Shown here: positions 1 to 9,100 of the stretch, in pieces | Layout: every line of letters starts with the position of its first letter | Numbering within the stretch: the first letter of the stretch is position 1 | Source: Thermohalobaculum sp050331395 | GTDB taxonomy: Bacteria > Pseudomonadota > Alphaproteobacteria > Rhodobacterales > Rhodobacteraceae | Direction of reading: 5' to 3' | Length of the DNA: 64,000 bases | Assembly: GCA_050331395.1 (NCBI GenBank) | Contig: JBHJGX010000037.1 | Span: 62,001 to 126,000, forward strand | Translations under genes and position numbers: made by a program | The notes under the pieces: generated by a model | What the model was told of the DNA's origin: nothing | The model's input: the letters and a program-made list of their open reading frames with translations, nothing else | The model's database searches: none

Positions 1-1
1 C

Positions 2-2278
2 TTTTTCGGAGGGATCAGCCGCAACACACTGGCATTCCAGGCCTTACCTGGGCTCGAGCTTGCCGTCCGCTATGCGATTGTGGACGATTTCTTCGCGCCC
101 GGTACCGAGGACGACGCCACGCTCCAAGACCAGAGCCTCGACGTCAAGCTCCGCCTCGTCGAGGAAGGCCGCCTTTATCCCGGCGTGGCGGTCGGGGTGC
201 AGGACGCGCTCCGCACCGGGATTTCCGCGGGCGAATACATCGTCGCGACCAAGCGCTTTCTGGGCGGCGATCTCGAAGTCTCGGGCGGCGTCGGCTGGGG
301 TCGCTTTGCGAGCCTCAACGGCGTGAACAATCCCTTCGGCAATATCGGCGACGATTTCCGCACCCGTGCCGACCGACCCGACGGCGGCCAGGGCTCGGTG
401 AATATCGGCGATTATTTCCAAGGCGCCGATATGGGCTTTTTCGGCGGCATCGCCTGGCGCACGCCGCTCGACGGCTTGACGGTCAAGGCCGAGTATTCGA
501 ACGACGACTACGCCCGCGAGCGGCAATTCTCCGATCTCGAACAGGCCCTGCCGCTCAATTTCGGCGTCGAATACCGCCCGACCGATTGGGCCGAGATCGG
601 TGCCTATGCCATGTACGGCCGCGAATTCGGGCTTCGCCTGACGCTGACGGGGAACCCGTTCCGCGGCGTCGATGACCCGACGGAAGCTCCCTTGCCCGTG
701 ACCCCGCGCGCCGCCTTGCCCAACCCGGAGGCCGACGCCCGCCTCGGCGCGGTCGAGACGCTTCTGACCGAGAGCGCCCCGCCGGTCGGCTTCGCCGAAA
801 CCGGGCTTGCGGATCTGCGCATCGAGAAACGCGGCGGCGTCCGCTGGGGCGTGGCGACCCTGCCGGGTTCGGCGGATTTCGCTTGCCCTGCCGATGCGGC
901 ACTCGCCATCGACGCCGAATACGGCGTGGTCGATGCGGTCACCTTCCACCACGGCGACGGACGCACGCTCTGCACCGTCGCGTTGCGGCCAGAGGGAGAG
1001 CTGGCGATCCGCGAAATGGCCCGCGAGACGGTGCGCCACCCAACCGACTGGCAGGGCGACGCGGCCCTTATGGCCGCGATCACCGCCGCCCTCCGCGGTG
1101 AACTCGATGGCGAAGGCATTCGTCTTCTCGGCCTCGACCTCGCGCCGACGCGCGCGACCGCGCTCATCGAGAACCGCCGCTATCTCGCCCTGCCACGGGC
1201 GATCGGCCGTACGAGCCGAAGCCTCGCCCGCCACCTGCCCGCCTCGGTGGAGCGACTGATCGTCGTGCCGGTGGAAGAGGGCCTGCCGGTCGTGTCCGTC
1301 GCGCTCGAGCGGACGCTGATCGAAGACCGGGCAACCGACCCGGACCGCGTGCGGGCGGCCTGGCTCGGCTCCGAGGTCACCGACGCGCCGCCCCTCTCGG
1401 ATTTCGACCTCGACGCGTCGCGCAGCGACTATCCGCGGCTTTCCTGGTCGCTCGACCCGAGCCTGCCGATCGCAGCCTTCGATCCGGGCGAACCAATCCG
1501 GGCGGATCTGGCCCTCGCCCTTGGCGGCACGATCACGCTCGCGCCCGGGCTCTCGGCGACTGCAAGGGTCGAGAAACGCCTCGTCGGCACCCTCGACGAG
1601 TTGGACCGGGAAACCGACGGCAGCCTCGCACGGGTGCGCTCCGACCTGCCCGCCTATCTCGACGACGGCGACCCGGGCATCGTCCAGCTGACCGGGGATT
1701 ATCTGAGCACGCTCGCGCCGGCGGTCTATGGCAGGCTCTCGGCCGGGCTGCTCGAGCGGATGTTCGCGGGCGTCTCGGGCGAGGTCCTCTGGAAACCCAC
1801 GGCGCAGTCCTGGGGCCTCGGGGCCGAGTTGAACCTGGTTCGGCAACGGAGCTTCGAGACCCGCTTCGGCTTCCGCGATTTCAACCAAATTACCGGCCAT
1901 GTCTCGGCCTATTGGGACACGCCGCTCGAAGGGGTCACCGCGCAGCTGGACGCCGGGCGCTATCTGGCGGGGGACTACGGCGCGACGGTCACGGTGCGCA
2001 GGCAGTTCGCCAACGGCTGGGAGGTCGGGGCGTTCGCGACCTTCACCGACGCCTCCGAAAGCGAATTCGGCGACGGGTCCTTCGATCGCGGGCTTTACCT
2101 GGCGATCCCGCTCAATTGGGGCCTGCCTTTGGAAAGCCGCTCGCGCATCGAGACGACGCTGAGGCCGCGGACCTTCGATGGCGGGCAGCGGCTCGAGGTG
2201 GCGAACCGGCTCTATCCGATCGTCGAGGCCGCCGACCGAGCGCGCCTTCGGAACGGCTATGCGAGCTTCTGGAAATGA
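2..2278 (+). CDS. YjbH-family outer-membrane exopolysaccharide protein (5' end outside window)
   Basis: The reading frame is already open at base 2, so about 758 residues of the C-terminal part are visible and the true start lies upstream of the window. The protein shows repeated short amphipathic strands with Gly and aromatic residues, and two related barrel-like halves (roughly residues 1-200 and 490-750), as in the YjbH family associated with extracellular polysaccharide and group 4 capsule loci. Its stop codon overlaps the start of a YjbF-like lipoprotein gene (ATGA), which supports the assignment because YjbF and YjbH are encoded together in enterobacteria. Likely location is the outer membrane. 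The substrate polysaccharide cannot be read from the sequence. The family call is based on overall pattern and the partner gene. Confidence 0.75.
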   Translation, partial: FFGGISRNTLAFQALPGLELAVRYAIVDDFFAPGTEDDATLQDQSLDVKLRLVEEGRLYPGVAVGVQDALRTGISAGEYIVATKRFLGGDLEVSGGVGWGRFASLNGVNNPFGNIGDDFRTRADRPDGGQGSVNIGDYFQGADMGFFGGIAWRTPLDGLTVKAEYSNDDYARERQFSDLEQALPLNFGVEYRPTDWAEIGAYAMYGREFGLRLTLTGNPFRGVDDPTEAPLPVTPRAALPNPEADARLGAVETLLTESAPPVGFAETGLADLRIEKRGGVRWGVATLPGSADFACPADAALAIDAEYGVVDAVTFHHGDGRTLCTVALRPEGELAIREMARETVRHPTDWQGDAALMAAITAALRGELDGEGIRLLGLDLAPTRATALIENRRYLALPRAIGRTSRSLARHLPASVERLIVVPVEEGLPVVSVALERTLIEDRATDPDRVRAAWLGSEVTDAPPLSDFDLDASRSDYPRLSWSLDPSLPIAAFDPGEPIRADLALALGGTITLAPGLSATARVEKRLVGTLDELDRETDGSLARVRSDLPAYLDDGDPGIVQLTGDYLSTLAPAVYGRLSAGLLERMFAGVSGEVLWKPTAQSWGLGAELNLVRQRSFETRFGFRDFNQITGHVSAYWDTPLEGVTAQLDAGRYLAGDYGATVTVRRQFANGWEVGAFATFTDASESEFGDGSFDRGLYLAIPLNWGLPLESRSRIETTLRPRTFDGGQRLEVANRLYPIVEAADRARLRNGYASFWK

Positions 2279-2919
2279 CGGCGCTGCGGCTGATCGCAGT
2301 TCTGGCCGTGACATTGGCCGCAGGGTGCTCGGCAGAGTTCAAGAGCGATACGATCGCCCTCGCCCGCGCGGCCGTGGCTCCAGTCCCGGGGTCCGCGGCA
2401 AAGGTCGCGCTCCCCCCAGAGCGCGACCGGCTCACGGTTCGGATCGGCACAGCAGCCGGGGTCGCATTCGTGCGTCAAAGCGTCACGCGCGGCAGCGTCA
2501 TCTGGGAGGACACAGCCAGGCGGCAACTCATCACCAAGGGCGGCGCGCTGGTCGGAACCCGCGGGTTCGGGCGCGACCTCACGCATGTGCGCCAGAGCCG
2601 CGACGACCCGGTCGCATATCCCCGGCCACTGCGCTACTGGCCGGGCGAGACGACGCGGGCCTATGGGATCGCGCGGCGGGATTTGCCGGCAGAGACTGTT
2701 GTGCTGCGCTGCGTGTTCGATGTGGAGCGCGGAGCGCCATCCGATGTCGCACGGGGATCTAGTGATCTTGTCGAGATCACCGAGACATGCCGGAGCGCAG
2801 GTGGCAGTGTCGACAACCGGTTCTTCGTCGATCCGGCCTCAGGGCACATCCTGCGCTCGGTCCAATGGGCGGGGCCCGGCGTCGGTGCCATCACGCTCGA
2901 ATTTCCGTTCTCGGACTGA
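2275..2919 (+). CDS. YjbF/GfcB-family lipoprotein
   Basis: This encodes 214 residues beginning with a lipoprotein signal peptide: a short basic start, a hydrophobic core and a lipobox LAAGC with Cys18 as the acylated residue. The remainder is a soluble, beta-rich domain with conserved-looking Trp/Arg positions, ending in EFPFSD. The start ATG overlaps the yjbH-like stop (ATGA), so the two are translationally coupled. YjbF (GfcB) lipoproteins belong to exopolysaccharide/capsule export loci; the exact role is unknown. The start is fixed by the overlap and by the signal peptide that follows directly. It is probably anchored on the periplasmic side of the outer membrane. Confidence 0.8.
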   Translation: MTALRLIAVLAVTLAAGCSAEFKSDTIALARAAVAPVPGSAAKVALPPERDRLTVRIGTAAGVAFVRQSVTRGSVIWEDTARRQLITKGGALVGTRGFGRDLTHVRQSRDDPVAYPRPLRYWPGETTRAYGIARRDLPAETVVLRCVFDVERGAPSDVARGSSDLVEITETCRSAGGSVDNRFFVDPASGHILRSVQWAGPGVGAITLEFPFSD

Positions 2920-3030
2920 CGACGGCATCCGGGGGCCGCGCTCTGGGTCGCCCGCATCAAGATGGGGTCGACCTAGAGCGCGGAGCACCCGGCCTCCTTC
3001 ACCTCGGGATCACGAGCGTCGGAGGGTGGA

Positions 3031-3885
3031 TCACTGCCCATCGCCGCGGCGAATGGGCCTCGCTGCTCGAGCCGCGGGCTTGGTCGGAAGACGTCGGTCA
3101 CCGCCCTTCACCTGATCGGACGCCGATGCCTTCGCCGCCCAGCCCGTGCGCCCTTTGCCGAGCTGATCCGCGAGCACCCGAGCGGGCACTTCGACGACGG
3201 CCCCCGCGGCCAGATCGCCGAGCTGAAACGGCCCGTAGGAGAGCCGGATCAACCGGTTGACCGTCAGTCCGACCGCTTCGAGCGCCCGACGGATCTCGCG
3301 GTTCCGCCCTTCGCGGAGCCCGACGGTCAGCCACGCATTCGACCCTTGCTGGCGGTCGAGCGCGACCTGCATCGGCTGGAACCGTTCGCCGCCCAGCGTG
3401 ATCCCGCGGGAGAGCGGGGCGAGCGTCGCCTCGCTCGGCGCCCCGTGCACGCGCACCCGGTACCGCCGAAGCCAGCCCGTCGCCGGCAATTCGAGCTTGC
3501 GTTTCAATTCCCCGTCGTTGGTGAGCAGCAAGAGCCCTTCGGAGTTCAAGTCGAGCCGCCCGACCGACATCACCCGCGGCAGCTCCGCCGGCAGCCGATC
3601 GAACACCGTCTCTCGGCCCTTTTCGTCCCGCTCCGTGGTCACGAGCCCGGTCGGCTTGTGGTAGCGCCAAAGGCGTGCGGGCTCGGGTTCGGCCAGCGCC
3701 CGGCCGTCCACGGTGATCCGATCGTCCGCCGTCACATTGAGCGCCGGGCTCGAGATCCGCCGCCCATTGACGGCCACCCGGCCCGCCTCGACCAGCCGTT
3801 CGGCCTCCCGCCGCGACGCGACACCCGCCCGGGCCAGGCGCTTTGCGATCCGTTCGCCCTCGGGGGTGTCTTGATCTTTTTGCAT
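3031..3885 (-). CDS. rluB: 23S rRNA pseudouridine synthase, RluB/RsuA family
   Basis: A 284-residue enzyme isomerising uridine to pseudouridine in large-subunit rRNA. An N-terminal S4 RNA-binding domain (about residues 10-60, with the RLARAGVASRREAERL pattern) precedes the catalytic domain. The signature VGRLDLNSEGLLLLTNDG places the catalytic Asp at residue 112, and the family Lys-Pro-Thr-Gly motif is at 77-80. The C-terminus has a basic tail. I chose the ATG at 3885 because the S4 domain starts shortly after it; an upstream ATG at 3945 would add 20 unlikely residues and run into the tadA promoter region. It is divergent from tadA. RluB is preferred over RsuA or RluE by its S4 domain and length, but this is inference. 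Confidence 0.85.
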   Translation of the reverse strand: MQKDQDTPEGERIAKRLARAGVASRREAERLVEAGRVAVNGRRISSPALNVTADDRITVDGRALAEPEPARLWRYHKPTGLVTTERDEKGRETVFDRLPAELPRVMSVGRLDLNSEGLLLLTNDGELKRKLELPATGWLRRYRVRVHGAPSEATLAPLSRGITLGGERFQPMQVALDRQQGSNAWLTVGLREGRNREIRRALEAVGLTVNRLIRLSYGPFQLGDLAAGAVVEVPARVLADQLGKGRTGWAAKASASDQVKGGDRRLPTKPAARAARPIRRGDGQ

Positions 3886-3971
3886 GGCGCGGGCCTTAGC
3901 AGAGCGCAACCGGCGGGGCCAGGGCTGCCCGCGCTTGCAGCGCACCGGCTCCGCGTGGAATAGCCCGCGCC

Positions 3972-4418
3972 ATGCGCTTCACATCGCATATGGATCGAGC
4001 GCTGGCAGAGGCTCGCGCGGCGGCCGAGCGCGGCGAGACCCCAGTCGGTGCCGTCGTCTCCCGCGGCGCCGAGGTGATCGCCGCCGACGGCAACCGGATC
4101 CGCGAGCGCGCCGATCCGACCGCCCACGCGGAGATCCTGGCAATCCGCGCCGCCGCGGCCGCGCTAGGCTCAGAGCGCCTGGTGGGCTGCGATCTGACCG
4201 TCACCCTCGAGCCCTGCCCGATGTGCGCGGGCGCGATCGCGCTCGCCCGGATCACCCGGGTTTATTACGGCGCGCCGGACCCAAAGGGCGGCGGCGTCGA
4301 CCATGGCCCCCGCGTCTTCTGCCAACCGACGTGCCACCACGTGCCCGAAGTCTATGGCGGCATCGCCGAGGCCGAAGCGACCGCTCTCCTCCGGGTCTTT
4401 TTCGCGGCGCGGCGCTGA
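3972..4418 (+). CDS. tadA: tRNA-specific adenosine deaminase
   Basis: A 148-residue zinc deaminase that converts adenosine 34 of tRNA-Arg(ACG) to inosine. The zinc site is complete: HAE with His52 and the proton-shuttling Glu54, and PCPMC with Cys82 and Cys85. Length matches bacterial TadA. It is divergently transcribed from rluB with under 100 bases between them, so both promoters must lie there. The cytidine/deoxycytidylate deaminase fold is shared with guanine deaminases, but the PCPMCAGA motif and the TPVGAVV segment match TadA well. Confidence 0.92.
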   Translation: MRFTSHMDRALAEARAAAERGETPVGAVVSRGAEVIAADGNRIRERADPTAHAEILAIRAAAAALGSERLVGCDLTVTLEPCPMCAGAIALARITRVYYGAPDPKGGGVDHGPRVFCQPTCHHVPEVYGGIAEAEATALLRVFFAARR

Positions 4419-4485
4419 CGTGTCTCGGCCGTTCGGGCGACGGACGGGATTGGTCGCGACCGCATCCCGGCCTATCCTATGCCGC

Positions 4486-5706
4486 ATGAATGTAAACGCG
4501 CAGATCCTCGTGGCAGGCGGCGGGCTCGCAGGCCGCGCCGCCGCCCTCCGCTTCGCCGCGAGCGGGGCCCGCGTCGCGCTCGCCGACCCAGATGCGGCAA
4601 CGGACGACACCCCGCCCCCGCGCGCCGACGGCCGCCCGGCGGGTCGCGATCTGCGCACGACCGCGGTGTTGCAACCGTCGATCGCCACCCTCAGCCGTGC
4701 CGGCGCCTGGGGGCGGATCGCACCCCTTGCCGAACCGCTCTGGACCATGCGCCTCGTCGATGCGGGAGGCCGCGTGCGCACACCGCGCGAAACCGCCGAT
4801 TTCGAGGCCCGCAGCCTGATGGATCGCCCGTTCGGCTATAACGTCCCGAACGCGGCCGCCCGCGAGGCCATGGCCGCGCGCATCGCCGAGGAGCCGCGCA
4901 TCACCCGCATAGCCGCGGCGGTGACCGACCTCGTCACCCGTTCGACCGAGGTTCAGGCGCGCCTCGGCGACGGAAGCGTGGTCCGCGCACGCCTCCTGGT
5001 CGCCGCCGACGGGCGCGAGAGCGCCGTCCGCCGTCTCGCCGGCATCGGCATCCGGCGCTGGTCCTATGCCCAACGGGCCCTCGTCTTCTGCGTGAGCCAT
5101 CCCGAGCCCCATCGCGGCATCTCGACCGAGATCCACCGCACCGGCGGGCCCTGTACCCTGGTGCCGATGCCGGATCTCGAGGACCGGCCCGCGTCCTCGG
5201 TGGTCTGGATGATGCCGGCGGCGCGGGCCCGGGCGCTGGAGACGCTCGACGACGCCGCGCTCGGAGCCGCGCTCACTGCCGAGACCATGGGGCTGATGGG
5301 CCCGCTCCGGGTCGAAGGCCCGCGCGCCGCCTGGCCGATCATCGGACAGATCGCGACGCGGCTCCGGGCCAACCGGGTGGCAATCGCTGCCGAAGCCGCC
5401 CATGTGATCCCGCCGATCGGGGCGCAGGGCCTCAATATGAGCCTCGCGGATGTGGAATGCCTGGCGCGGCTCGTCGAGGATGGCGGGCACGGTGATCCGG
5501 GCAGCGAGGCGCTTCTCTCGGCCTATGAGCGGCGACGCCTGCCCGAGGTCGCAGCCCGGGTCGCCGGGGTCGATCTGCTCAACCGCTTCGCCGAGACCGA
5601 ATGGCAGCCGCTCCGCGATTTGCGCTATGCGGGGCTGGCCGCGATCCACCGGATCGGACCACTCCGACGGGCGGCGATGCGGTTCGGCCTCGGCGCTGGG
5701 GTCTGA
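4486..5706 (+). CDS. ubiH: UbiH/UbiF/COQ6-family FAD-dependent hydroxylase
   Basis: A 406-residue flavoprotein of the family that hydroxylates the aromatic ring during ubiquinone synthesis. The dinucleotide-binding fingerprint GGGLAG is at residues 11-16, the DG motif at 175-176, and the second FAD motif at 302-316 reads AEAAHVIPPIGAQGLN, where the usual Gly-Asp is Ala-Glu. The ATG at 4486 was chosen because the Rossmann beta strand begins at once; the open frame extends upstream into tadA without a plausible start. It lies about 70 bases after tadA in the same direction. UbiH, UbiF and UbiL cannot be separated by eye, so the exact ring position hydroxylated is uncertain. Confidence 0.8.
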   Translation: MNVNAQILVAGGGLAGRAAALRFAASGARVALADPDAATDDTPPPRADGRPAGRDLRTTAVLQPSIATLSRAGAWGRIAPLAEPLWTMRLVDAGGRVRTPRETADFEARSLMDRPFGYNVPNAAAREAMAARIAEEPRITRIAAAVTDLVTRSTEVQARLGDGSVVRARLLVAADGRESAVRRLAGIGIRRWSYAQRALVFCVSHPEPHRGISTEIHRTGGPCTLVPMPDLEDRPASSVVWMMPAARARALETLDDAALGAALTAETMGLMGPLRVEGPRAAWPIIGQIATRLRANRVAIAAEAAHVIPPIGAQGLNMSLADVECLARLVEDGGHGDPGSEALLSAYERRRLPEVAARVAGVDLLNRFAETEWQPLRDLRYAGLAAIHRIGPLRRAAMRFGLGAGV

Positions 5707-5712
5707 GTTCCC

Positions 5713-5853
5713 GTGCCGGGCGATGACTGGACGTCGCGCTCGACGGCGGCGGTTGTGATCCTGGCGGTGACGCTCGCGGGGCTCGGGTTCGCGGGTTGGT
5801 CGATCCTCGCGGAGCGGCCCCACATGGCCGAACCGGCGACCGCGCCGCGGTAG
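5713..5853 (+). CDS. Possible small single-pass membrane protein
   Basis: A 46-residue frame starting with GTG seven bases after the ubiH-like stop. It contains one clear hydrophobic segment at about residues 12-32 (TAAVVILAVTLAGLGFAGWS), preceded by an acidic/aromatic N-terminus (PGDDW). The ribosome binding site is weak. Similar tiny membrane proteins are common after biosynthetic genes in this group, but I do not recognise a family. It could be chance coding, since high-GC sequence often gives Ala/Val/Leu-rich frames. Confidence 0.35.
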   Translation: MPGDDWTSRSTAAVVILAVTLAGLGFAGWSILAERPHMAEPATAPR

Positions 5854-6175
5854 GGCCGAAGACATCCCGAGAATCGGATTGCCCACCGCAGGCAGGGGAA
5901 CCTGGGCGGGCAATGGGCGGGAGCGGCCCGCACACGTCCTACCATGGCCGGCTGAAGCGCGTTTTCGCACGGTCCGCGCCGGCGGTTGGGGGCCGCGTCG
6001 GGCGGGAGGGCGGGCGGGGCCCGATGCGGCCCCCGCCCGGTACGCGCATCGACGCAAAAAAAGAGGGAAGGCCCACGCCCTCCCCCAAGCTTTTTTCAGG
6101 TCCGCCGTTCTTTGCTGCTCGATGGTTGGTCTGCCTGCGGCCTGTTCCCTTAGGCCCCGCGCGGGGACCGATCCG
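5854..6175. other. Intergenic region between ubiH-like and nrdJ 3' ends
   Basis: A 320-base GC-rich stretch between convergently transcribed genes. The only clear element is the minus-strand terminator at 6055-6084. I see no coding frame with a convincing start. Confidence 0.6.
6055..6084 (-). terminator. Rho-independent terminator of nrdJ
   Basis: On the minus strand GGGAGGGC and GCCTTCCC form an 8-bp stem with a GTGG loop (one G-U pair), followed at once by TCTTTTTTT. It lies about 90 bases after the nrdJ stop. Read on the plus strand the stem has an A-C mismatch, so the minus direction is preferred. Confidence 0.85.
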
Positions 6176-9100
6176 TCAGCTACACCCGGTCGTGCAGCCG
6201 CAACTGTCGCATTTGAGGCAGGTGCCGTTGCGCACGAGCGTGAAGTTCCCGCATTCCCCGCAGGGATCGCCTTCATAGCCCCGGGCCCGTGCCGCCGCCG
6301 CCCGCTCGGCCCGTAGATCGCCCGCCTTGCCCGTCGCAAGCGCAATCGTCGCCGTCGCGGTTCCTGTCTCGGCCTCGCCGAACGCCCCGTTCAAGAGCTC
6401 GAGCCCTTTCGGCAGCCGCTTCCGCAGATAACCCGTCGAGGAGACCTGCTTGATCATCTCGATCGCGGGCATGCCGCGCTCCGGATCGACTTCGGCGACA
6501 TTCGAGACGCTTTCCGCCTCGCCCCGGCCGATCTCGTCGAAGCGCGCGCCGTCGGGCTCCACATGGGCGAGGTCGGTTCGGTCCAGATAACTCACAGCGA
6601 GCTCGCGGAAGATGTAATCGAGGATCGAGGTGGCGTTCTTGATCGAGTCGTTGCCCTGCACAGCGCCGGCCGGCTCGAAGCGCGTGAACGTGAAAGCCTC
6701 GACGAATTCTTCAAGCGGCACGCCGTATTGCAATCCGACCGACACCGCGATGGCGAAATTATTCATCATCGCCCGAAAGGCCGCGCCCTCTTTGTGCATG
6801 TCGATAAAGATCTCGCCGAGTTGCCCGTCCGCATACTCGCCGGTTCGCAAATAAACCTTATGCCCTCCGACGATGGCCTTTTGCGTATAGCCCCGGCGCC
6901 GATCCGGCAGCTTGGAGCGCGAGCCGCGGGTATCGACCTCACGGACGACGATCTTCTCGATGATCTTGGCCGCGAGCATCTCGGCGCGCTCCGGCTGGCT
7001 CGCCTCCACCGCTTCCTCGGGGTCGTCGATCAGGCTGGCAGCGAGCGGCTGGGACAGCTTGGAGCCGTCGCGATAGAGCGCGATCGCTTTCACGCCCTGG
7101 GCCCATGAGCGCAGGTAAGCGCGCTTGCAGTCCTCGATCGTCGCCCCGTTCGGCATGTTCACCGTCTTCGAGATCGCCCCGGAGACAAAGCTTTGCGCCG
7201 CCGCCATCATGTCGATATGCGCGTCGACGGAGAGGCTTCGCGTGCCGCGCTTGCCGCAAGGGTTGGCACAATCGAAGACCGGCAGATGTTCGGGCTTGAG
7301 CCCCGGCGCCCCCTCGAGCGTCATCGTCCCGCAGACAAACGTGTTCGCCGCCTCGATCTCGTCGGGGAGAAACCCGAGTGCCGTCAGCAGATCGAAGCCC
7401 GGGTCGGCGAGCCGCTCGGCCTCGATCCCGAGGGTGCCGACGCAGAACGCCTGGCCGAGCGTCCACTGGTTGAAGACGAAGCGGATATCGAAGGCGCCGG
7501 GCAGCGCCGCCTCGACCGCCCCGATCTGCTCCGCCTCGAAACCGAGGGCCATCAGCCGCTCGTGGTCGATACCGGGCGCGCCGTCGAGGGTCCCGTGGCC
7601 GACCGCATGGGCGACGATCCGTTCGACCTCGGCCGCCGTATAGCCGAGGTTGGCCAGCGCCCGCGGGACCGCCCGGTTGATGATCTTGAAGTAGCCCCCG
7701 CCTGCGAGCTTCTTGAACTTTACGAGCGCGAAATCCGGCTCGATGCCCGTGGTGTCGCAATCCATCACCAGGCCGATCGTCCCCGTCGGTGCGACCACGC
7801 TCGCCTGCGCATTCCGGTAGCCGTGGCGTGCGCCAAGCTCGAGCGCGCGGTCCCAAGAGGCCCGGGCCCTGGAGACGAGCTCCGGGTCCGGGCAAGCGGC
7901 CGCGTCGAGCGCGACAGGGAGAACCGCAAGACCGTCATAGTCCGTCTCGCCATGGGCCGCGCGGCGGTGATTGCGGATCACCCGCAGCATCGCGTCGCGG
8001 TTCGCGGGATAGCCCTCGAAGGGGCCGACCTCGGCGGCGATCTCGGCCGAAGTCGCATAGGAGACGCCGGTCAGGATCGCGGTCAACGCGCCGCACAGCG
8101 CCCGCCCCTCGGCGCTGTCATAAGGCAGCCCGAGCGTCATCAGCAGCCCACCGATATTCGCGAAGCCGAGCCCGAGGGTGCGATAGCGATAGGACCGCTC
8201 GGCGATCTCGGGGCTCGGAAACTGCGCCATCAGGACCGAGATCTCGAGCGTGAGCGTCCAGAGGCGCACTGCGTGTTCGTAGCCGTCCGCGTCGAAGCGG
8301 CCGCTCTCACCGAGGAACGCAAGCAGGTTGATCGAGGCCAGGTTGCACGCAGTGTCGTCCAGGAACATGTACTCCGAGCACGGGTTTGACGCCCGGATTT
8401 GTCCCGAATTGGGGCATGTGTGCCAGGCATTGATCGTGTCGTGATATTGCACGCCCGGATCCGCACAGGCCCAGGCCGCCTCGCCGATCTGGTCCCAAAG
8501 CGCCCGCGCCTTCAGGGTTTTGGCAATCCCGCCGTCGGTGCGCCGACGGAGCTCCCAATCGCCGTCGGCCACCACCGCACCGAGAAAGGCATCCGTCACC
8601 CGGACCGAGTTGTTCGAGTTTTGCCCCGAGACCGTGAGATAGGCCTCGCTGTCCCAATCGGTGTCGAAAACCGGGATCGCGAGCCGGTCGACGCCCTGTC
8701 CTGCAAGCTGCAGCACGCGCTTCACCATCGCCTCGGGGATGTGCGCAAGCCGGGCGGCGCGGATCGCCGCTTTGAGCCCGGGATTGACCTTGGGATCGCG
8801 GGCGCCCGCCTCGGAGCCGTCCCAGGCGCCAACCGCGGCAAGGACGGCGTTCAGCTTTTCTTCCATCGCCTTCGAGCCGGCGACCAGGGCGGCGACCTTC
8901 TGCTCCTCGCGCGCCTTCCAATCGATGAAGGCCTCGATATCGGGGTGATCCAGGTCGCAGATGACCATCTTGGCCGCTCGCCGGGTGGTGCCGCCGGACT
9001 TGATCGCCCCGGCCGCCCGGTCGCCGATCTTGAGGAAGGACATGAGCCCGCTCGAGCGCCCGCCGCCCGTGAGCGGCTCCGCCTCGCCACGAAGATCCGA